Of a DNA stretch of 64,000 bases, positions 8,590 through 17,942 are shown piece after piece (position 1 is the stretch's first letter; every line of letters begins with the position of its first letter). The translations under genes were made by a program, and so were the position numbers. A model generated the notes under the pieces. It had not been told where the DNA came from and ran no database searches. It worked only from the letters and a program-made list of their open reading frames with translations. Source of the stretch: Streptomyces abyssomicinicus (lineage in GTDB: Bacteria; Actinomycetota; Actinomycetes; Streptomycetales; Streptomycetaceae); assembly GCF_008974245.1 (NCBI RefSeq), contig NZ_BBZI01000009.1, positions 62,001 through 126,000 of the forward strand. Reading direction: 5' to 3'.

Positions 8590-11457
8590 TCAGTCCTCGA
8601 CGGGCGGCTCGGCCGCCGTCTTCTTCGCCGTCGTCTTCCGGGCAGCCGTCTTCTTCGCGGCGGTCTTGGTGGCCGTCTTCTTCGCGGTCGCCTTGGTCGC
8701 CGACTTGGTGGCGGTCGCCTTCGTGGCGGTCTTCTTCGCCGTGGTCTTCTTGGTGGCCGCCTTCTTCGCCGTCTTCTTGGCCGGGCCCTTCGCCCGCTTC
8801 TCGGCGAGCAATTCGAAGCCGCGCTCCGGTGTGATCCCCTCGACCGTGTCGGTGGACCGCAGTGTCGCGTTGGTCTCGCCGTCCGTGACGTACGGACCGA
8901 AACGGCCGTCCTTGACCACCACCGGCTTGCCGCTGGTGGGGTCGTCACCCAGTTCCTTCAGCGGCGGCTTGGCGGCGGCCCGGCCACGCTGCTTGGGCTG
9001 GGCGTAGATCGCCAGCGCCTCGTCGAGCGTGATGGTGAAGAGCTGCTCCTCGGACTGGAGGGACCGCGAGTCCGTGCCCTTCTTCAGGTACGGGCCGTAG
9101 CGGCCGTTCTGCGCGGTGATCTCCACCCCCTCCGCGTCGCTGCCGACCACGCGGGGCAGGGACATGAGCGCGAGTGCGTCCTCCAGCGTGACGGTGTCCA
9201 GGGACATCGTCTTGAAGAGCGAGGCGGTGCGCGGCTTGACCGCGTTCTTGCCGGTCTTCGGGGTGCCCTCGGGGAGCACCTCGGTGACGTACGGGCCGTA
9301 GCGGCCGGCCTTGGCGACGACGGGGTGACCGGACCCGGGGTCGATTCCCAGCTCACGGCCGCCGCGCGGCTGGGCGAGCAGTTCCTCGGCCTTCTCGACG
9401 GTCAGCTCGTCGGGCGCCATGTCCGGAGGGATGTCGGCGCTCTGGTAGCCCTCCGTGTCCTTCTCGCCGCGCTCCACGTACGGGCCGTACTTGCCGACCC
9501 GGAGCACGATGTCGTCGGCGACCGGGAACGAGGACACCTCTCGGGCGTCGATGGCGCCGAGGTCGGTGACCAGTTCCTTCAGGCCGCCGAGGTGATCGCC
9601 GTCACCGTTGCCGGCGTCGGCGGCGGCGCTCGCGCCGGGCATTCCGCCGCTCTCGCCGAAGTAGAAGCGCCGCAGCCACGGCACCGCCTCCGCCTCACCG
9701 CGGGCGATGCGGTCGAGGTCGTCCTCCATCCGGGCGGTGAAGTCGTAGTCGACCAGCCGGCCGAAGTGCTTCTCCAGCAGGTTGACCACGGCGAAGGACA
9801 GGAAGGACGGCACCAGGGCGGTGCCCTTCTTGAAGACGTACCCGCGGTCGAGGATGGTGCCGATGATCGACGCGTAGGTCGACGGACGGCCGATCTCGCG
9901 CTCCTCCAGCTCCTTGACCAGCGAGGCCTCGGTGTAGCGGGCCGGCGGCTTGGTGGAGTGGCCGTCGACCGTGATCCCCTCGGCGGACAGCGGGTCGCCC
10001 TGGGCGACCTGCGGCAGCCTGCGCTCGCGGTCGTCGAGCTCGGCGTTGGGGTCGTCCGCGCCTTCCACGTAGGCCTTCATGAAGCCGTGGAACGTGATCG
10101 TCTTGCCGGAGGCGCTGAACTCGGCGTCCCGGCCGTCGGAGGCGGTGCCGCCGATCCGGACGGTGACCGAATCTCCGGTCGCGTCCTTCATCTGTGAGGC
10201 GACCGTGCGCTTCCAGATCAGCTCGTAGAGCTTGAACTGGTCGCCCGTGAGGCCCGTCTCGGCAGGGGTGCGGAAGCGGTCGCCCGAGGGACGGATGGCC
10301 TCGTGCGCCTCCTGCGCGTTCTTGACCTTGCCGGCGTAGGTGCGCGGCTTGTCCGGCAGGTAGGAGGCGCCGTAGAGCTGGGTCACCTGCGCGCGGGCGG
10401 CGGCGACCGCCGTGTCCGACAGGGTCGTGGAGTCGGTACGCATGTAGGTGATGAAGCCGTTCTCGTACAGCTTCTGGGCCACCTGCATGGTCACCTTGGC
10501 GCCGAAGCCCAGCTTGCGGCTGGCCTCCTGCTGCAGCGTCGTGGTCCGGAAGGGGGCGTACGGCGAGCGGCGGTAGGGCTTGGACTCGACCGAGCGGACC
10601 TGGAACCGCGTGCTCTCCAGCGCGGCGGCCAGCGCGCGGGCATTCGCCTCGTCGAGGTGGAGGACGTTGGCGGTCCGGGCCTGGCCGCGCGAGTCGAAGT
10701 CACGACCCTGGGCGACGCGCACGCCGTCGACCGACGCGAGCCGGGCCACCAGGGTCGACGGGTCGGACGGGTCCCCGGATCCGGCCGAGCCGGAGGCCCG
10801 CGAGAACGTGCCGGTGAGGTCCCAGTACTCGGCGGAACGGAAGGCGATGCGCTCCCGCTCGCGCTCGACGACCAGTCGGGTCGCGACGGACTGGACACGG
10901 CCGGCCGACAGGCGCGGCATGACCTTCTTCCACAGCACGGGGGAGACCTCGTAGCCGTAGAGACGGTCCAGGATGCGGCGGGTCTCCTGCGCGTCGACCA
11001 GCTTCTTGTTCAGCTCGCGCGGGTTGCGCACGGCCTGCTGGATGGCGTCCTTGGTGATCTCGTGGAAGACCATCCGCTTGACCGGGACCTTGGGCTTGAG
11101 CACCTCCTGGAGGTGCCAGGCGATGGCCTCGCCCTCGCGGTCCTCATCGGTGGCGAGGAAGAGCTCGTCGGACTCCTTCAGGAGGTCCTTGAGCTTCTTG
11201 ACCTGCGCCTTCTTGTCCGCGTTGACCACGTAGACGGGCTGGAAGTCGTGCTCGACGTCCACGCCGAGGCGGCGCACCTCGCCGGTGTACTTCTCGGGCA
11301 CCTCCGCGGCGCCGTTGGGAAGGTCGCGGATGTGCCCGACGCTCGCCTCGACGATGTAGCCAGGGCCGAGGTAGCCCTTGATCGTCTTCGCCTTGGCAGG
11401 CGACTCGACGATGACGAGTCGGCGGCCGCCCTGTGCGGTCTCGCTGGTCGGGGACAA
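8590..11457 (-). CDS. topA: DNA topoisomerase I
   Basis: Type IA topoisomerase, about 955 residues, that relaxes negative supercoils. The N-terminal Toprim domain has IVESPAKAKTI and the acidic triad region ATDEDREGEAIAWHL. The active-site Tyr is in FITYMRTDSTT (about residue 336). The C-terminal region contains repeated GRYGPY-type modules in place of zinc fingers, then a roughly 70-residue Lys/Ala/Thr tail of the sort that raises processivity in actinobacterial TopA. The chosen start is TTG at 11457 (MSPTSETAQGG...), preceded by GGAGAG; an open frame extends to 11592 but the extra 45 residues look non-coding. Confidence 0.95.
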   Translation of the reverse strand: MSPTSETAQGGRRLVIVESPAKAKTIKGYLGPGYIVEASVGHIRDLPNGAAEVPEKYTGEVRRLGVDVEHDFQPVYVVNADKKAQVKKLKDLLKESDELFLATDEDREGEAIAWHLQEVLKPKVPVKRMVFHEITKDAIQQAVRNPRELNKKLVDAQETRRILDRLYGYEVSPVLWKKVMPRLSAGRVQSVATRLVVERERERIAFRSAEYWDLTGTFSRASGSAGSGDPSDPSTLVARLASVDGVRVAQGRDFDSRGQARTANVLHLDEANARALAAALESTRFQVRSVESKPYRRSPYAPFRTTTLQQEASRKLGFGAKVTMQVAQKLYENGFITYMRTDSTTLSDTAVAAARAQVTQLYGASYLPDKPRTYAGKVKNAQEAHEAIRPSGDRFRTPAETGLTGDQFKLYELIWKRTVASQMKDATGDSVTVRIGGTASDGRDAEFSASGKTITFHGFMKAYVEGADDPNAELDDRERRLPQVAQGDPLSAEGITVDGHSTKPPARYTEASLVKELEEREIGRPSTYASIIGTILDRGYVFKKGTALVPSFLSFAVVNLLEKHFGRLVDYDFTARMEDDLDRIARGEAEAVPWLRRFYFGESGGMPGASAAADAGNGDGDHLGGLKELVTDLGAIDAREVSSFPVADDIVLRVGKYGPYVERGEKDTEGYQSADIPPDMAPDELTVEKAEELLAQPRGGRELGIDPGSGHPVVAKAGRYGPYVTEVLPEGTPKTGKNAVKPRTASLFKTMSLDTVTLEDALALMSLPRVVGSDAEGVEITAQNGRYGPYLKKGTDSRSLQSEEQLFTITLDEALAIYAQPKQRGRAAAKPPLKELGDDPTSGKPVVVKDGRFGPYVTDGETNATLRSTDTVEGITPERGFELLAEKRAKGPAKKTAKKAATKKTTAKKTATKATATKSATKATAKKTATKTAAKKTAARKTTAKKTAAEPPVED

Positions 11458-11754
11458 CTTCTGCTCTTCTCTCCGGTCGGCGCGGGGTCTGCCCCGGGAT
11501 GCTTCGGCACCCGGGTTCGGGTCTGGTGACGCTGCGGAGTGTGACGGTACATGCCGCCCCCGTGTCAAACGGGAAAAGCCCGCAACGGCCACTCGAACGG
11601 TAACCCGACTACCGTCATTCCTGCCGCCCGGAGTCCCGAGCCGGCCCGGAGGCGGCCGGGGGGACGGGCGGTGCCCGCCGTCCCGGCCTGCGACGACGCC
11701 AAGATTCGGCGTCCCCGCCCGGCCGCTTCTCCAAACGGCTCCCCGCCCCCGCCG
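11458..11754. other. Intergenic region upstream of topA
   Basis: No gene seen. Near 11668-11692 there is an imperfect GC-rich hairpin (GGGACGG ... CCGTCCC arms with one bulge) that could end the methyltransferase transcript. The A/C-rich stretch around 11560-11620 is the likely topA promoter area; no clear -35/-10 pair stands out. Confidence 0.4.
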
Positions 11755-13317
11755 TCAGGAGTCCGGGGTCAGGAAGCCCTGCTCGATCAGCAGCCTGATC
11801 TGCGCGGGTGTGCGGTCCCGCAGGAGTACCGGGTCCTCACCCATCAGCTGGGCGATGGCGTCCAGGATCCGGCCGGCACTGAGCGATCCGTCACAGACGC
11901 CCGCGAAGCCGGCGCCGACGGTGTCCACCTTGGTGGCCCGGCGCATGCCGCGGTTCTGCCGGAGCACGACGTGCTCCGGGTCCTCCGCACCGGGCAGTCC
12001 GACCTGTTCCTGGACGACCTCGCCGGTCAGCCGGAAGTGGGCAGCGAGCAGGGCGGCGTCGTCGTTGCCGCGCAGGTAGTCGACCCGGTCGAAGTGGGCT
12101 CGCACCGTATCGCCGAGCGGCTGTTCGACGGGATGCGGCCATTCCTCGATGGTGACGGAGGGATCGCTCTCGGCAGCCGCGCTCCGGCGGAGCGTGATCC
12201 AGCCGAATCCCACCGACCGGACGTCCCGGGCCTCGAACTCGTCCAGCCAGGCGTCGTAGCGGGCCTGGTACTCGACCGGGTCGCCCTGATGGTCCCCGGC
12301 GTCGCGCAGCCAGAGTTCGGCGTACTGGGTGATGTCCTGGACCTCGCGCTGGACGATCCACGCGTCGCATCCCCACGGCACCCAGGACGCCAGCCGGCTC
12401 TGCCAGTCCTCGCCGTCCACGTGCTCCCAGTTGGCGAGGAATTGGGCGAAGCCGCCCTCGTTCAGCCGGGCACCGGACTGCTGGACCAGGGTGCGGCAGA
12501 GGTCGTCGCCGCTCATGCCGCCGTCCCGGTAGGTGAGCCGGGCTCCGGGGGAGATGACGAAGGGCGGGTTGGAGACGATCAGGTCGTACGTGTCCTGCTC
12601 GGGCAGCGGCTCGAAGAGGGAGCCCTCGCACAGTTCGGCGGCGGGTGCGCCGGAGAGTGCCAGGGTCAGCGCCGTCATGTGCAGGGCGCGGGGGTTGAGG
12701 TCGGTGGCCGTCACCCGGGTGGCGTGTCCAGTGGCGTGCAGGGCCTGGATACCGGAACCGGTTCCCAGGTCCAGGGCGGAGGCCATCGGGGTGCGGACGG
12801 TGATGCCCGCCAGGGTGGTGGAGGCGCCGCCGACGCCGAGCACCACGCCCTCCTCCTTGCTGCCGATGCCGCCTGCGCCGCCGACGGCGCAGCCGAGGTC
12901 CGAGACGATGAACCAGTCCTCGCCACCCGGTCCGCCGTACGGGCGGACGTCGACGGTGGCGGCGATCTCATCGCCACCGGACGGCCGCAGCCATCCGGCG
13001 TCGAGGCAGTCCTCCAGCGGCAGCACCTCGGCGGCCCGCCGACGCGGGACGGGCTGCTGGAGCAGGAAGAGGCGGACCAGTATCTCCAGCGCCGAGTCGC
13101 CACGGGTGGCACGCAGCGCGGGGACGACCTCGGCCCGAGCGAGCGCCGCGTAGGCCGGGGCACCGAGCAGGTCGAGCAACCCGTCGGCGGTGAAGGCCGC
13201 CTCGAGCAGGGCTTCCCTCAGACGCGCCGCGGCGTCCGGGCGGTCGGCGGCCGGCAGGGCGGACAGGGCCGAGGGCCGCTTGTCCGATGACTGGGGTGAC
13301 TGACTGGCGTTGCTCAC
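11755..13317 (-). CDS. Class I SAM-dependent methyltransferase
   Basis: A 520-residue protein. The central Rossmann core has motif I DLGTGSGIQALHA, the acidic loop TDLNPRAL and motif IV VSNPPFV. NPPF is the signature of enzymes that methylate planar amino groups (adenine N6, guanine N2, glutamine N5), so a nucleic acid or translation-factor substrate is plausible, but the target is not shown by the sequence. The N-terminal third (Leu/Ala-rich) and a long C-terminal domain are extra to the catalytic core. GTG at 13317 begins MSNASQSPQ; a longer frame reaches 13353. It is followed by topA about 300 bases downstream. Confidence 0.8.
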   Translation of the reverse strand: MSNASQSPQSSDKRPSALSALPAADRPDAAARLREALLEAAFTADGLLDLLGAPAYAALARAEVVPALRATRGDSALEILVRLFLLQQPVPRRRAAEVLPLEDCLDAGWLRPSGGDEIAATVDVRPYGGPGGEDWFIVSDLGCAVGGAGGIGSKEEGVVLGVGGASTTLAGITVRTPMASALDLGTGSGIQALHATGHATRVTATDLNPRALHMTALTLALSGAPAAELCEGSLFEPLPEQDTYDLIVSNPPFVISPGARLTYRDGGMSGDDLCRTLVQQSGARLNEGGFAQFLANWEHVDGEDWQSRLASWVPWGCDAWIVQREVQDITQYAELWLRDAGDHQGDPVEYQARYDAWLDEFEARDVRSVGFGWITLRRSAAAESDPSVTIEEWPHPVEQPLGDTVRAHFDRVDYLRGNDDAALLAAHFRLTGEVVQEQVGLPGAEDPEHVVLRQNRGMRRATKVDTVGAGFAGVCDGSLSAGRILDAIAQLMGEDPVLLRDRTPAQIRLLIEQGFLTPDS

Positions 13318-13521
13318 CACCCCATTGTCACCGCTCGCGCCCGGCCGACGCACTGCCTGTGGACGGCGCCTGGCCGCCGACGGTGCCGCCTGTGGACAAC
13401 ACGGCGCCGTCCCGACGGTGGGTCAGCTCTGCGGGTGAACGTCGGCAGTGGGGTACGGGGAGGGGCCGGACCCACGACCGACCCGGCCTCGCTTCGGGAC
13501 CGGGACCGGACAGGCAGCGCG

Positions 13522-14103
13522 TCAGGCGCCGGAATTCGCGTCGTCGCCCGCACCCTCGCCCGTACCGGCCTTGCAGCTGGCCTGGCCGCGCATGGCCTCG
13601 CCGACCTCGCCCTCCTCCAGCCGCTTGAGTGCGTCGCTGCCGCTGCCACTGAGCTTCTGCAGCTGGGTGCCGACTTCCTTGAGGCCGTCGGCGAACTCCG
13701 CCTGGTCGTCGGTCTTGAGCTTGTCGACCTGCTTCTTCAGGTCCGCGTACGAGTCGGCGATGGAGTTGAGCTCCTTCACCGCGTCCTGCTGCTTCTTCTC
13801 GCCGTTCTCCACCGCAGGCGGGCCGGCCTGGTCGATCACGGAACCGATCTTGCGGTAGGCATCGGACATCTCCTGGAAGGCCTTGGAATCGGTCTCCTTG
13901 ACGTCCTTGGGCGGGGCCTTGTCCGAACTCTCCTCCTGGATGGAGGCGTTGGCGGCCTGAATCCTTGCGGCCTGCGGCTGCACACCGTCACAGACCTTCT
14001 TGGCCCAGGCGTTGAGCTCTTCGCTGTTGTCGTCACCGCAACCGGACAGCGCCAGCATCAGTGCCGCACCCCCGGCCAGGGCGGTCGCGAGCCTCTTCTT
14101 CAC
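13522..14103 (-). CDS. Small secreted lipoprotein
   Basis: A 193-residue lipoprotein: Lys-Lys-Arg n-region, hydrophobic core and lipobox LSGC, then a helical, charged Lys/Asp/Glu-rich domain with two Cys (KKVCDG near the start, QASCKAG near the end) that could form a disulfide. The helical pattern suggests an extracytoplasmic coiled-coil or scaffold; no enzymatic motif is present. GTG at 14103 follows GGAAGGG by 8 bases, which decides against the longer frame to 14175. An equivalent lipoprotein sits next to the pyrophosphatase gene in other Streptomyces as I recall; its function is unknown. Confidence 0.78.
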   Translation of the reverse strand: MKKRLATALAGGAALMLALSGCGDDNSEELNAWAKKVCDGVQPQAARIQAANASIQEESSDKAPPKDVKETDSKAFQEMSDAYRKIGSVIDQAGPPAVENGEKKQQDAVKELNSIADSYADLKKQVDKLKTDDQAEFADGLKEVGTQLQKLSGSGSDALKRLEEGEVGEAMRGQASCKAGTGEGAGDDANSGA

Positions 14104-14293
14104 CGGTCGGTCCCTTCCGTCGCTCTCGGCCCCGGAACTTACACGCCGGGCCAGGGCCACACGGAGTCCGACCATCCGATTTATTACATATTGAATCCTT
14201 TTGCATCAGCGAGAGAAGATTCACGACCACATTCGCGCAAGCTCGCACACAAGAAGGGCACAAGTGGTCGTTGGGAACGGTGACCGTCCTCCG
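14104..14293. promoter_or_regulatory. AT-richer spacer, probable promoter of the lipoprotein gene
   Basis: The stretch 14170-14215 (TTTATTACATATTGAATCC) is clearly lower in GC than its surroundings and lies upstream of the minus-strand lipoprotein gene. A 7-base dyad CGACCAC ... GTGGTCG flanks 14220-14272. I see no gene here. Confidence 0.4.
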
Positions 14294-16792
14294 TCAGGGG
14301 GCGGCCGCCGCACCGGCCCCGCCGGCGTCGTCCATGGCGATCCCGCGGCGCCTGGAAATCCACACCGCGACCACCACGACGGCCAGGGCGAGCAGCGCGA
14401 TCACCACCCGTAGAACGGTGTTGGCGCCGGTGCCGTAGCCGAGTCGGATCACCGCGGGCGCGATCAGCAGCGCCACCAGGTTCATCACCTTCAACAGCGG
14501 ATTGATGGCCGGACCGGCGGTGTCCTTGAACGGATCTCCCACGGTGTCGCCGATGACGGTGGCCTCGTGCGCCTCGCTCCCCTTGCCGCCGAAGTTCCCG
14601 TCCTCCACCAGCTTCTTCGCGTTGTCCCAGGCGCCACCGGAGTTGGCGAGGAACACCGCCATCAGCGTGCCCGTGCCGATCGCCCCGGCCAGGAAGGCGG
14701 CCAGCGCTCCCACTCCCAGGGTGAAGCCGACGACGATGGGTGCCGTCACCGCCAGCAACCCGGGCGTGGCGAGCTCGCGCAGGGCGTCACGGGTGCAGAT
14801 GTCCACGACCCGCCCGTATTCGGGCTGTTCGGTGTAGTTCATGATCCCCGGCCGCTCCCGGAACTGGCGTCGCACCTCGAAGACCACCGCTCCCGCCGAG
14901 CGGGACACCGCGTTGACGGCCAGGCCGGAGAAGAGGAACACCACCGCGGCACCCACGATCAGCCCGACCAGGTTGTTGGGCTGGGTGATGTCGGTGATCA
15001 GCGTCAACGGCGCCTCAGGGCCCGAAAGCCTCTCGCCCACCTCCCGCGCCCCGTTGATCACGGCGTCCCGGTAGGAGCCGAAGAGCGCCGCCGCGGCCAG
15101 TACCGCGGTGGCGATGGCGATGCCCTTGGTGATCGCCTTGGTGGTGTTGCCCACGGCGTCCAGGCCGGTCAGGACCTGGGCGCCCGGCCCCTCCACGTCG
15201 CCGGACATCTCGGCGATGCCCTGGGCGTTGTCGGAGACCGGACCGAAGGTGTCCATGGCGACGATCACCCCGACCGTGGTCAGGAGTCCGGTGCCGGCGA
15301 GCGCCACCGCGAACAGGGCGAGCATCACCGAGGAACCGCCGAGCAGGAACGCCCCGTACACGCCGAGGGCGATCAGCAGGGCGGTGTAGACGGCGGACTC
15401 CAGGCCGATCGCCACTCCGGCCAGGATGACGGTGGCCGGGCCGGTGAGCGAGGTCCGGCCGATGTCCCTCACCGGACGGCGGCCGGTCTCGGTGAAGTAG
15501 CCGGTCAGCTGCTGGATCAACGCGGCCAGCACGATGCCGATGGCCACGGCGACCAGGGCCAGCACCCGCGGATCGCCGGATTTGCCGCTGACGGCCTGGT
15601 CGGTCACCCCGTCCAGCTCGGCGTACGAGGAGGGCAGGTACACGAACACCGCGACCGCGACGAGGGCGAGCGAGACCACCGCCGAGACGAAGAAGCCCCG
15701 GTTGATGGCGCTCATGCCGCTGCGGTCGGCTCGGCGGGGCACCACCGCGAAGATGCCGATCATCGCGGTGACCACTCCGATCGCCGGGACCATCAGCGGA
15801 AAGGCGAGCCCGGCGTCGCCGAAGGCCACCTTGCCCAGGATCAGCACGGCGACCAGTGTCACGGCGTAGGACTCGAAGAGATCGGCCGCCATGCCCGCGC
15901 AGTCGCCCACGTTGTCCCCGACGTTGTCGGCGATGGTGGCCGCGTTGCGCGGGTCGTCCTCCGGGATGCCCTGTTCGACCTTCCCGACCAGGTCGGCACC
16001 GACGTCGGCCGCCTTGGTGAAGATACCGCCGCCGACCCGCATGAACATGGCGATCAGGGCGGCGCCCAGACCGAAGCCCTCCAGCACCTTTGGCGCGTCC
16101 GCGGCGTACACAAGCACCACACAGGCCGCGCCCAGCAGTCCGAGGCCCACCGTGAACATGCCGACCACCCCGCCCGTCCGGAAGGCGATGCGCATCGCCT
16201 CACGGGTCGCGTCGGGCGTGGTGGCGTCGTCGTCGGACGCGGCACGGGCGGCGGCCGCGACGCGGACGTTGCTGCGGACGGCCAGCCACATGCCGGTGTA
16301 GCCGGTGGCCGCCGAGAACGCCGCGCCGATCAGGAAGAACAGCGACCGGCCGATCCGCTGCCCCCAGTCGTCCGCGGGCAACAGGAGCAGCAGCAGGAAG
16401 ACCACGGCGGCGAAGACGGCGAGAGTGCGCAACTGCCGGGACAGATAGGCCTTGGCACCCTCCTGGACGGCCGCGGCGATCCGCCTCATGCTCTCGGTTC
16501 CCTCACCGGCGGCGAGTACTTGGCGCACCAGCACCCCGGCCACCACCAGGGCGGCCAGCGCCACCAGCGCGATCACGGCCACGATCACCCGGTTGCCGTC
16601 CGTCAGCACCGCGGCGAGGTCCACGTCGTCGCGCGCGGACGGGAAGCCTCGCACAGCCTCGACGGCCCAGTGCGCCATGCCGGTCCCGCTGGCCCCGTCG
16701 GCGCCGCCGGTCCCGTCGGCGCCGCCGGTCCCGTAGGCTCCGGCGGTTCCGTAGGCTCCGGCGGTTCCGGACATGAGGGAACGCCCCGCCAT
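14294..16792 (-). CDS. hppA: Membrane-bound K+-independent proton-translocating pyrophosphatase
   Basis: An integral membrane enzyme that hydrolyses pyrophosphate and pumps protons. Signatures: substrate-site DVGADLVGK and NVGDNVGDCAGMAADLFES, later GGAWDNAKK and GDTVGDPFKDTAGPA. The motif GNTTKA carries Lys where K+-dependent enzymes have Ala, the usual mark of the K+-independent class. About 16 membrane helices are expected. ATG at 16792 follows GAGGAGG. The first ~40 residues are a Gly/Ala/Tyr/Asp repeat coded by four 18-bp units (16695-16766), not part of the family core; a second in-frame Met near 16680 could be the true start. Confidence 0.93.
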   Translation of the reverse strand: MAGRSLMSGTAGAYGTAGAYGTGGADGTGGADGASGTGMAHWAVEAVRGFPSARDDVDLAAVLTDGNRVIVAVIALVALAALVVAGVLVRQVLAAGEGTESMRRIAAAVQEGAKAYLSRQLRTLAVFAAVVFLLLLLLPADDWGQRIGRSLFFLIGAAFSAATGYTGMWLAVRSNVRVAAAARAASDDDATTPDATREAMRIAFRTGGVVGMFTVGLGLLGAACVVLVYAADAPKVLEGFGLGAALIAMFMRVGGGIFTKAADVGADLVGKVEQGIPEDDPRNAATIADNVGDNVGDCAGMAADLFESYAVTLVAVLILGKVAFGDAGLAFPLMVPAIGVVTAMIGIFAVVPRRADRSGMSAINRGFFVSAVVSLALVAVAVFVYLPSSYAELDGVTDQAVSGKSGDPRVLALVAVAIGIVLAALIQQLTGYFTETGRRPVRDIGRTSLTGPATVILAGVAIGLESAVYTALLIALGVYGAFLLGGSSVMLALFAVALAGTGLLTTVGVIVAMDTFGPVSDNAQGIAEMSGDVEGPGAQVLTGLDAVGNTTKAITKGIAIATAVLAAAALFGSYRDAVINGAREVGERLSGPEAPLTLITDITQPNNLVGLIVGAAVVFLFSGLAVNAVSRSAGAVVFEVRRQFRERPGIMNYTEQPEYGRVVDICTRDALRELATPGLLAVTAPIVVGFTLGVGALAAFLAGAIGTGTLMAVFLANSGGAWDNAKKLVEDGNFGGKGSEAHEATVIGDTVGDPFKDTAGPAINPLLKVMNLVALLIAPAVIRLGYGTGANTVLRVVIALLALAVVVVAVWISRRRGIAMDDAGGAGAAAAP
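16695..16766. repeat. Four 18-bp tandem repeats in the 5' end of hppA
   Basis: Two identical units (16695-16712, 16713-16730) are followed by two identical diverged units (16731-16748, 16749-16766). On the minus strand they encode hexapeptides GTAGAY twice and GTGGAD twice. The pairwise identity indicates recent duplication by slippage. Confidence 0.9.
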
Positions 16793-16989
16793 TCGGCCTC
16801 CTCGACGCCTGGACCGAGCTCGAAGCGGTGGCCGGAAGGCCGCCACACTCTTCAGAGCAGCGTCACACGAACGGGACGAAGGCGCATATCAGGCAAAAGC
16901 GGTCCGCCCGGGCAGAGCGGACGGGCGGTACGCCTCGACGCGGGGGGGGAGGGGGGACAAGTCGCGGCGCCCGTCGGGCGCGAAGAGGT

Positions 16990-17415
16990 TCAGGCGCGGG
17001 CGGTGGGCCAGGTCATCCGGATGAGGCCGCCCTCGGAGCCTGCGCTGACCTGCAGGTCGTCGACCAGGCCGGAGATCACCGCGAGGCCCATCTGGTCCTC
17101 TTCGGTCTCCGCCGCGTCGAGCACCTCCGGAGAAACGCCGGACGCCGCGTCGACGGAGGTCGAGCGGGGCGCGTCGTCGGCCACCTCGATCGAGAAGAGC
17201 TTCTCCTCGTCGGTCAGGGAGATCCGCACCGGCGTGCCGAGGCCACTGCCGCGGTGCAGTCCGACCGCGCGGGAGCAGGCCTCGCCGACGGCCAGGCGGA
17301 CCTCGTCGAGAACCGCCTCGTCCACTCCGGCCCGGCGCGCCACCGCGGCCGCCACCAGCCTGGCCGTCCGCACATGCGCCGGCAGCGGGCTGATGAGGAG
17401 TTCAACGGTGGCCAT
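16990..17415 (-). CDS. ATP-binding anti-sigma factor homologue downstream of bldG
   Basis: A 141-residue GHKL-type ATPase of the RsbW/SpoIIAB group: N-box region DEVRLAVGEACSRA, followed by the dimerisation and ATP-lid part with EVADDAP. Such proteins bind a sigma factor and phosphorylate a partner anti-anti-sigma factor on Ser. The partner is presumably BldG, encoded 106 bases upstream on the same strand. A strong hairpin lies between the two genes, so this gene may be transcribed less than bldG. Spacer 16793-16989 ahead of hppA has no gene but contains a G8-A-G6 run at 16942-16956. Confidence 0.85.
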   Translation of the reverse strand: MATVELLISPLPAHVRTARLVAAAVARRAGVDEAVLDEVRLAVGEACSRAVGLHRGSGLGTPVRISLTDEEKLFSIEVADDAPRSTSVDAASGVSPEVLDAAETEEDQMGLAVISGLVDDLQVSAGSEGGLIRMTWPTARA

Positions 17416-17489
17416 GCATCCCCCTCGGAACTACGGTCCTGCTTCCCGGAGGGCATGCCGACGCACCGGCCAGCCCTCCCGATGGTCGT

Positions 17490-17515
17490 CCGCCCCGGGC
17501 CGAGGCCCGGGGCGG
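17490..17515 (-). terminator. Hairpin between bldG and the anti-sigma gene
   Basis: Perfect 11-base inverted repeat CCGCCCCGGGC / GCCCGGGGCGG with a 4-base loop, seven bases past the bldG stop on the minus strand. It can act as a partial terminator, giving a bldG-only transcript plus a longer one. Both transcript types have been reported for S. coelicolor bldG as I recall. Confidence 0.75.
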
Positions 17516-17521
17516 CACTGG

Positions 17522-17863
17522 TCAGTCGGTGGCCGCTACCGCTTCCTCGACCGACGTGTGGATCGGGAAGACCTTGGTCAGGCCAGTGATCCGGAAAATC
17601 TTCAGAATGCGCTCCTGGTTGCACACCAGACGGAGCGAGCCCTCATGGGCGCGCACCCGCTTCAGGCCGCCGACCAGCACGCCGAGCCCGGTGGAGTCGA
17701 GGAAGTCCACGCCCTCCATGTCGACGACGAGGTGAAAGCTCCCGTCGTTCACCAGCTCGACCAGCTGCTCGCGCAGCTTGGGCGCGGTATATACGTCGAT
17801 TTCGCCACCGACCTCGACGACCGTGCGATCGCCGACGGTACGGGTCGACAGGGACAGGTCCAC
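17522..17863 (-). CDS. bldG: Anti-sigma factor antagonist BldG
   Basis: A 113-residue STAS-domain protein that matches the S. coelicolor BldG sequence as I remember it, with only one or two differences. The phosphorylation site is Ser57 in [10 protein letters not shown]. In the unphosphorylated state it sequesters anti-sigma factors and so controls aerial mycelium formation, antibiotic production and stress sigma factors. The gene is divergent from the helicase gene across about 80 bases. ATG at 17863 is the only start that gives the family N-terminus MDLSLSTR. Confidence 0.98.
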
Positions 17864-17942
17864 GGATCCTCCAGCACCTTGCTATCGAGCGGTCGCCCCT
17901 CGGGACACCTGGCGGAATCCCCGGGACTGTTCGCCAGCCGCG

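Noticed and set aside
3031..10197. A 2388-codon open frame on the plus strand across the protease, holB, tmk and topA genes
   Set aside because: It is antisense to four well-supported genes; at this GC content the frame opposite GC-rich third positions rarely meets a stop. The predicted protein has no domain and an implausible composition.
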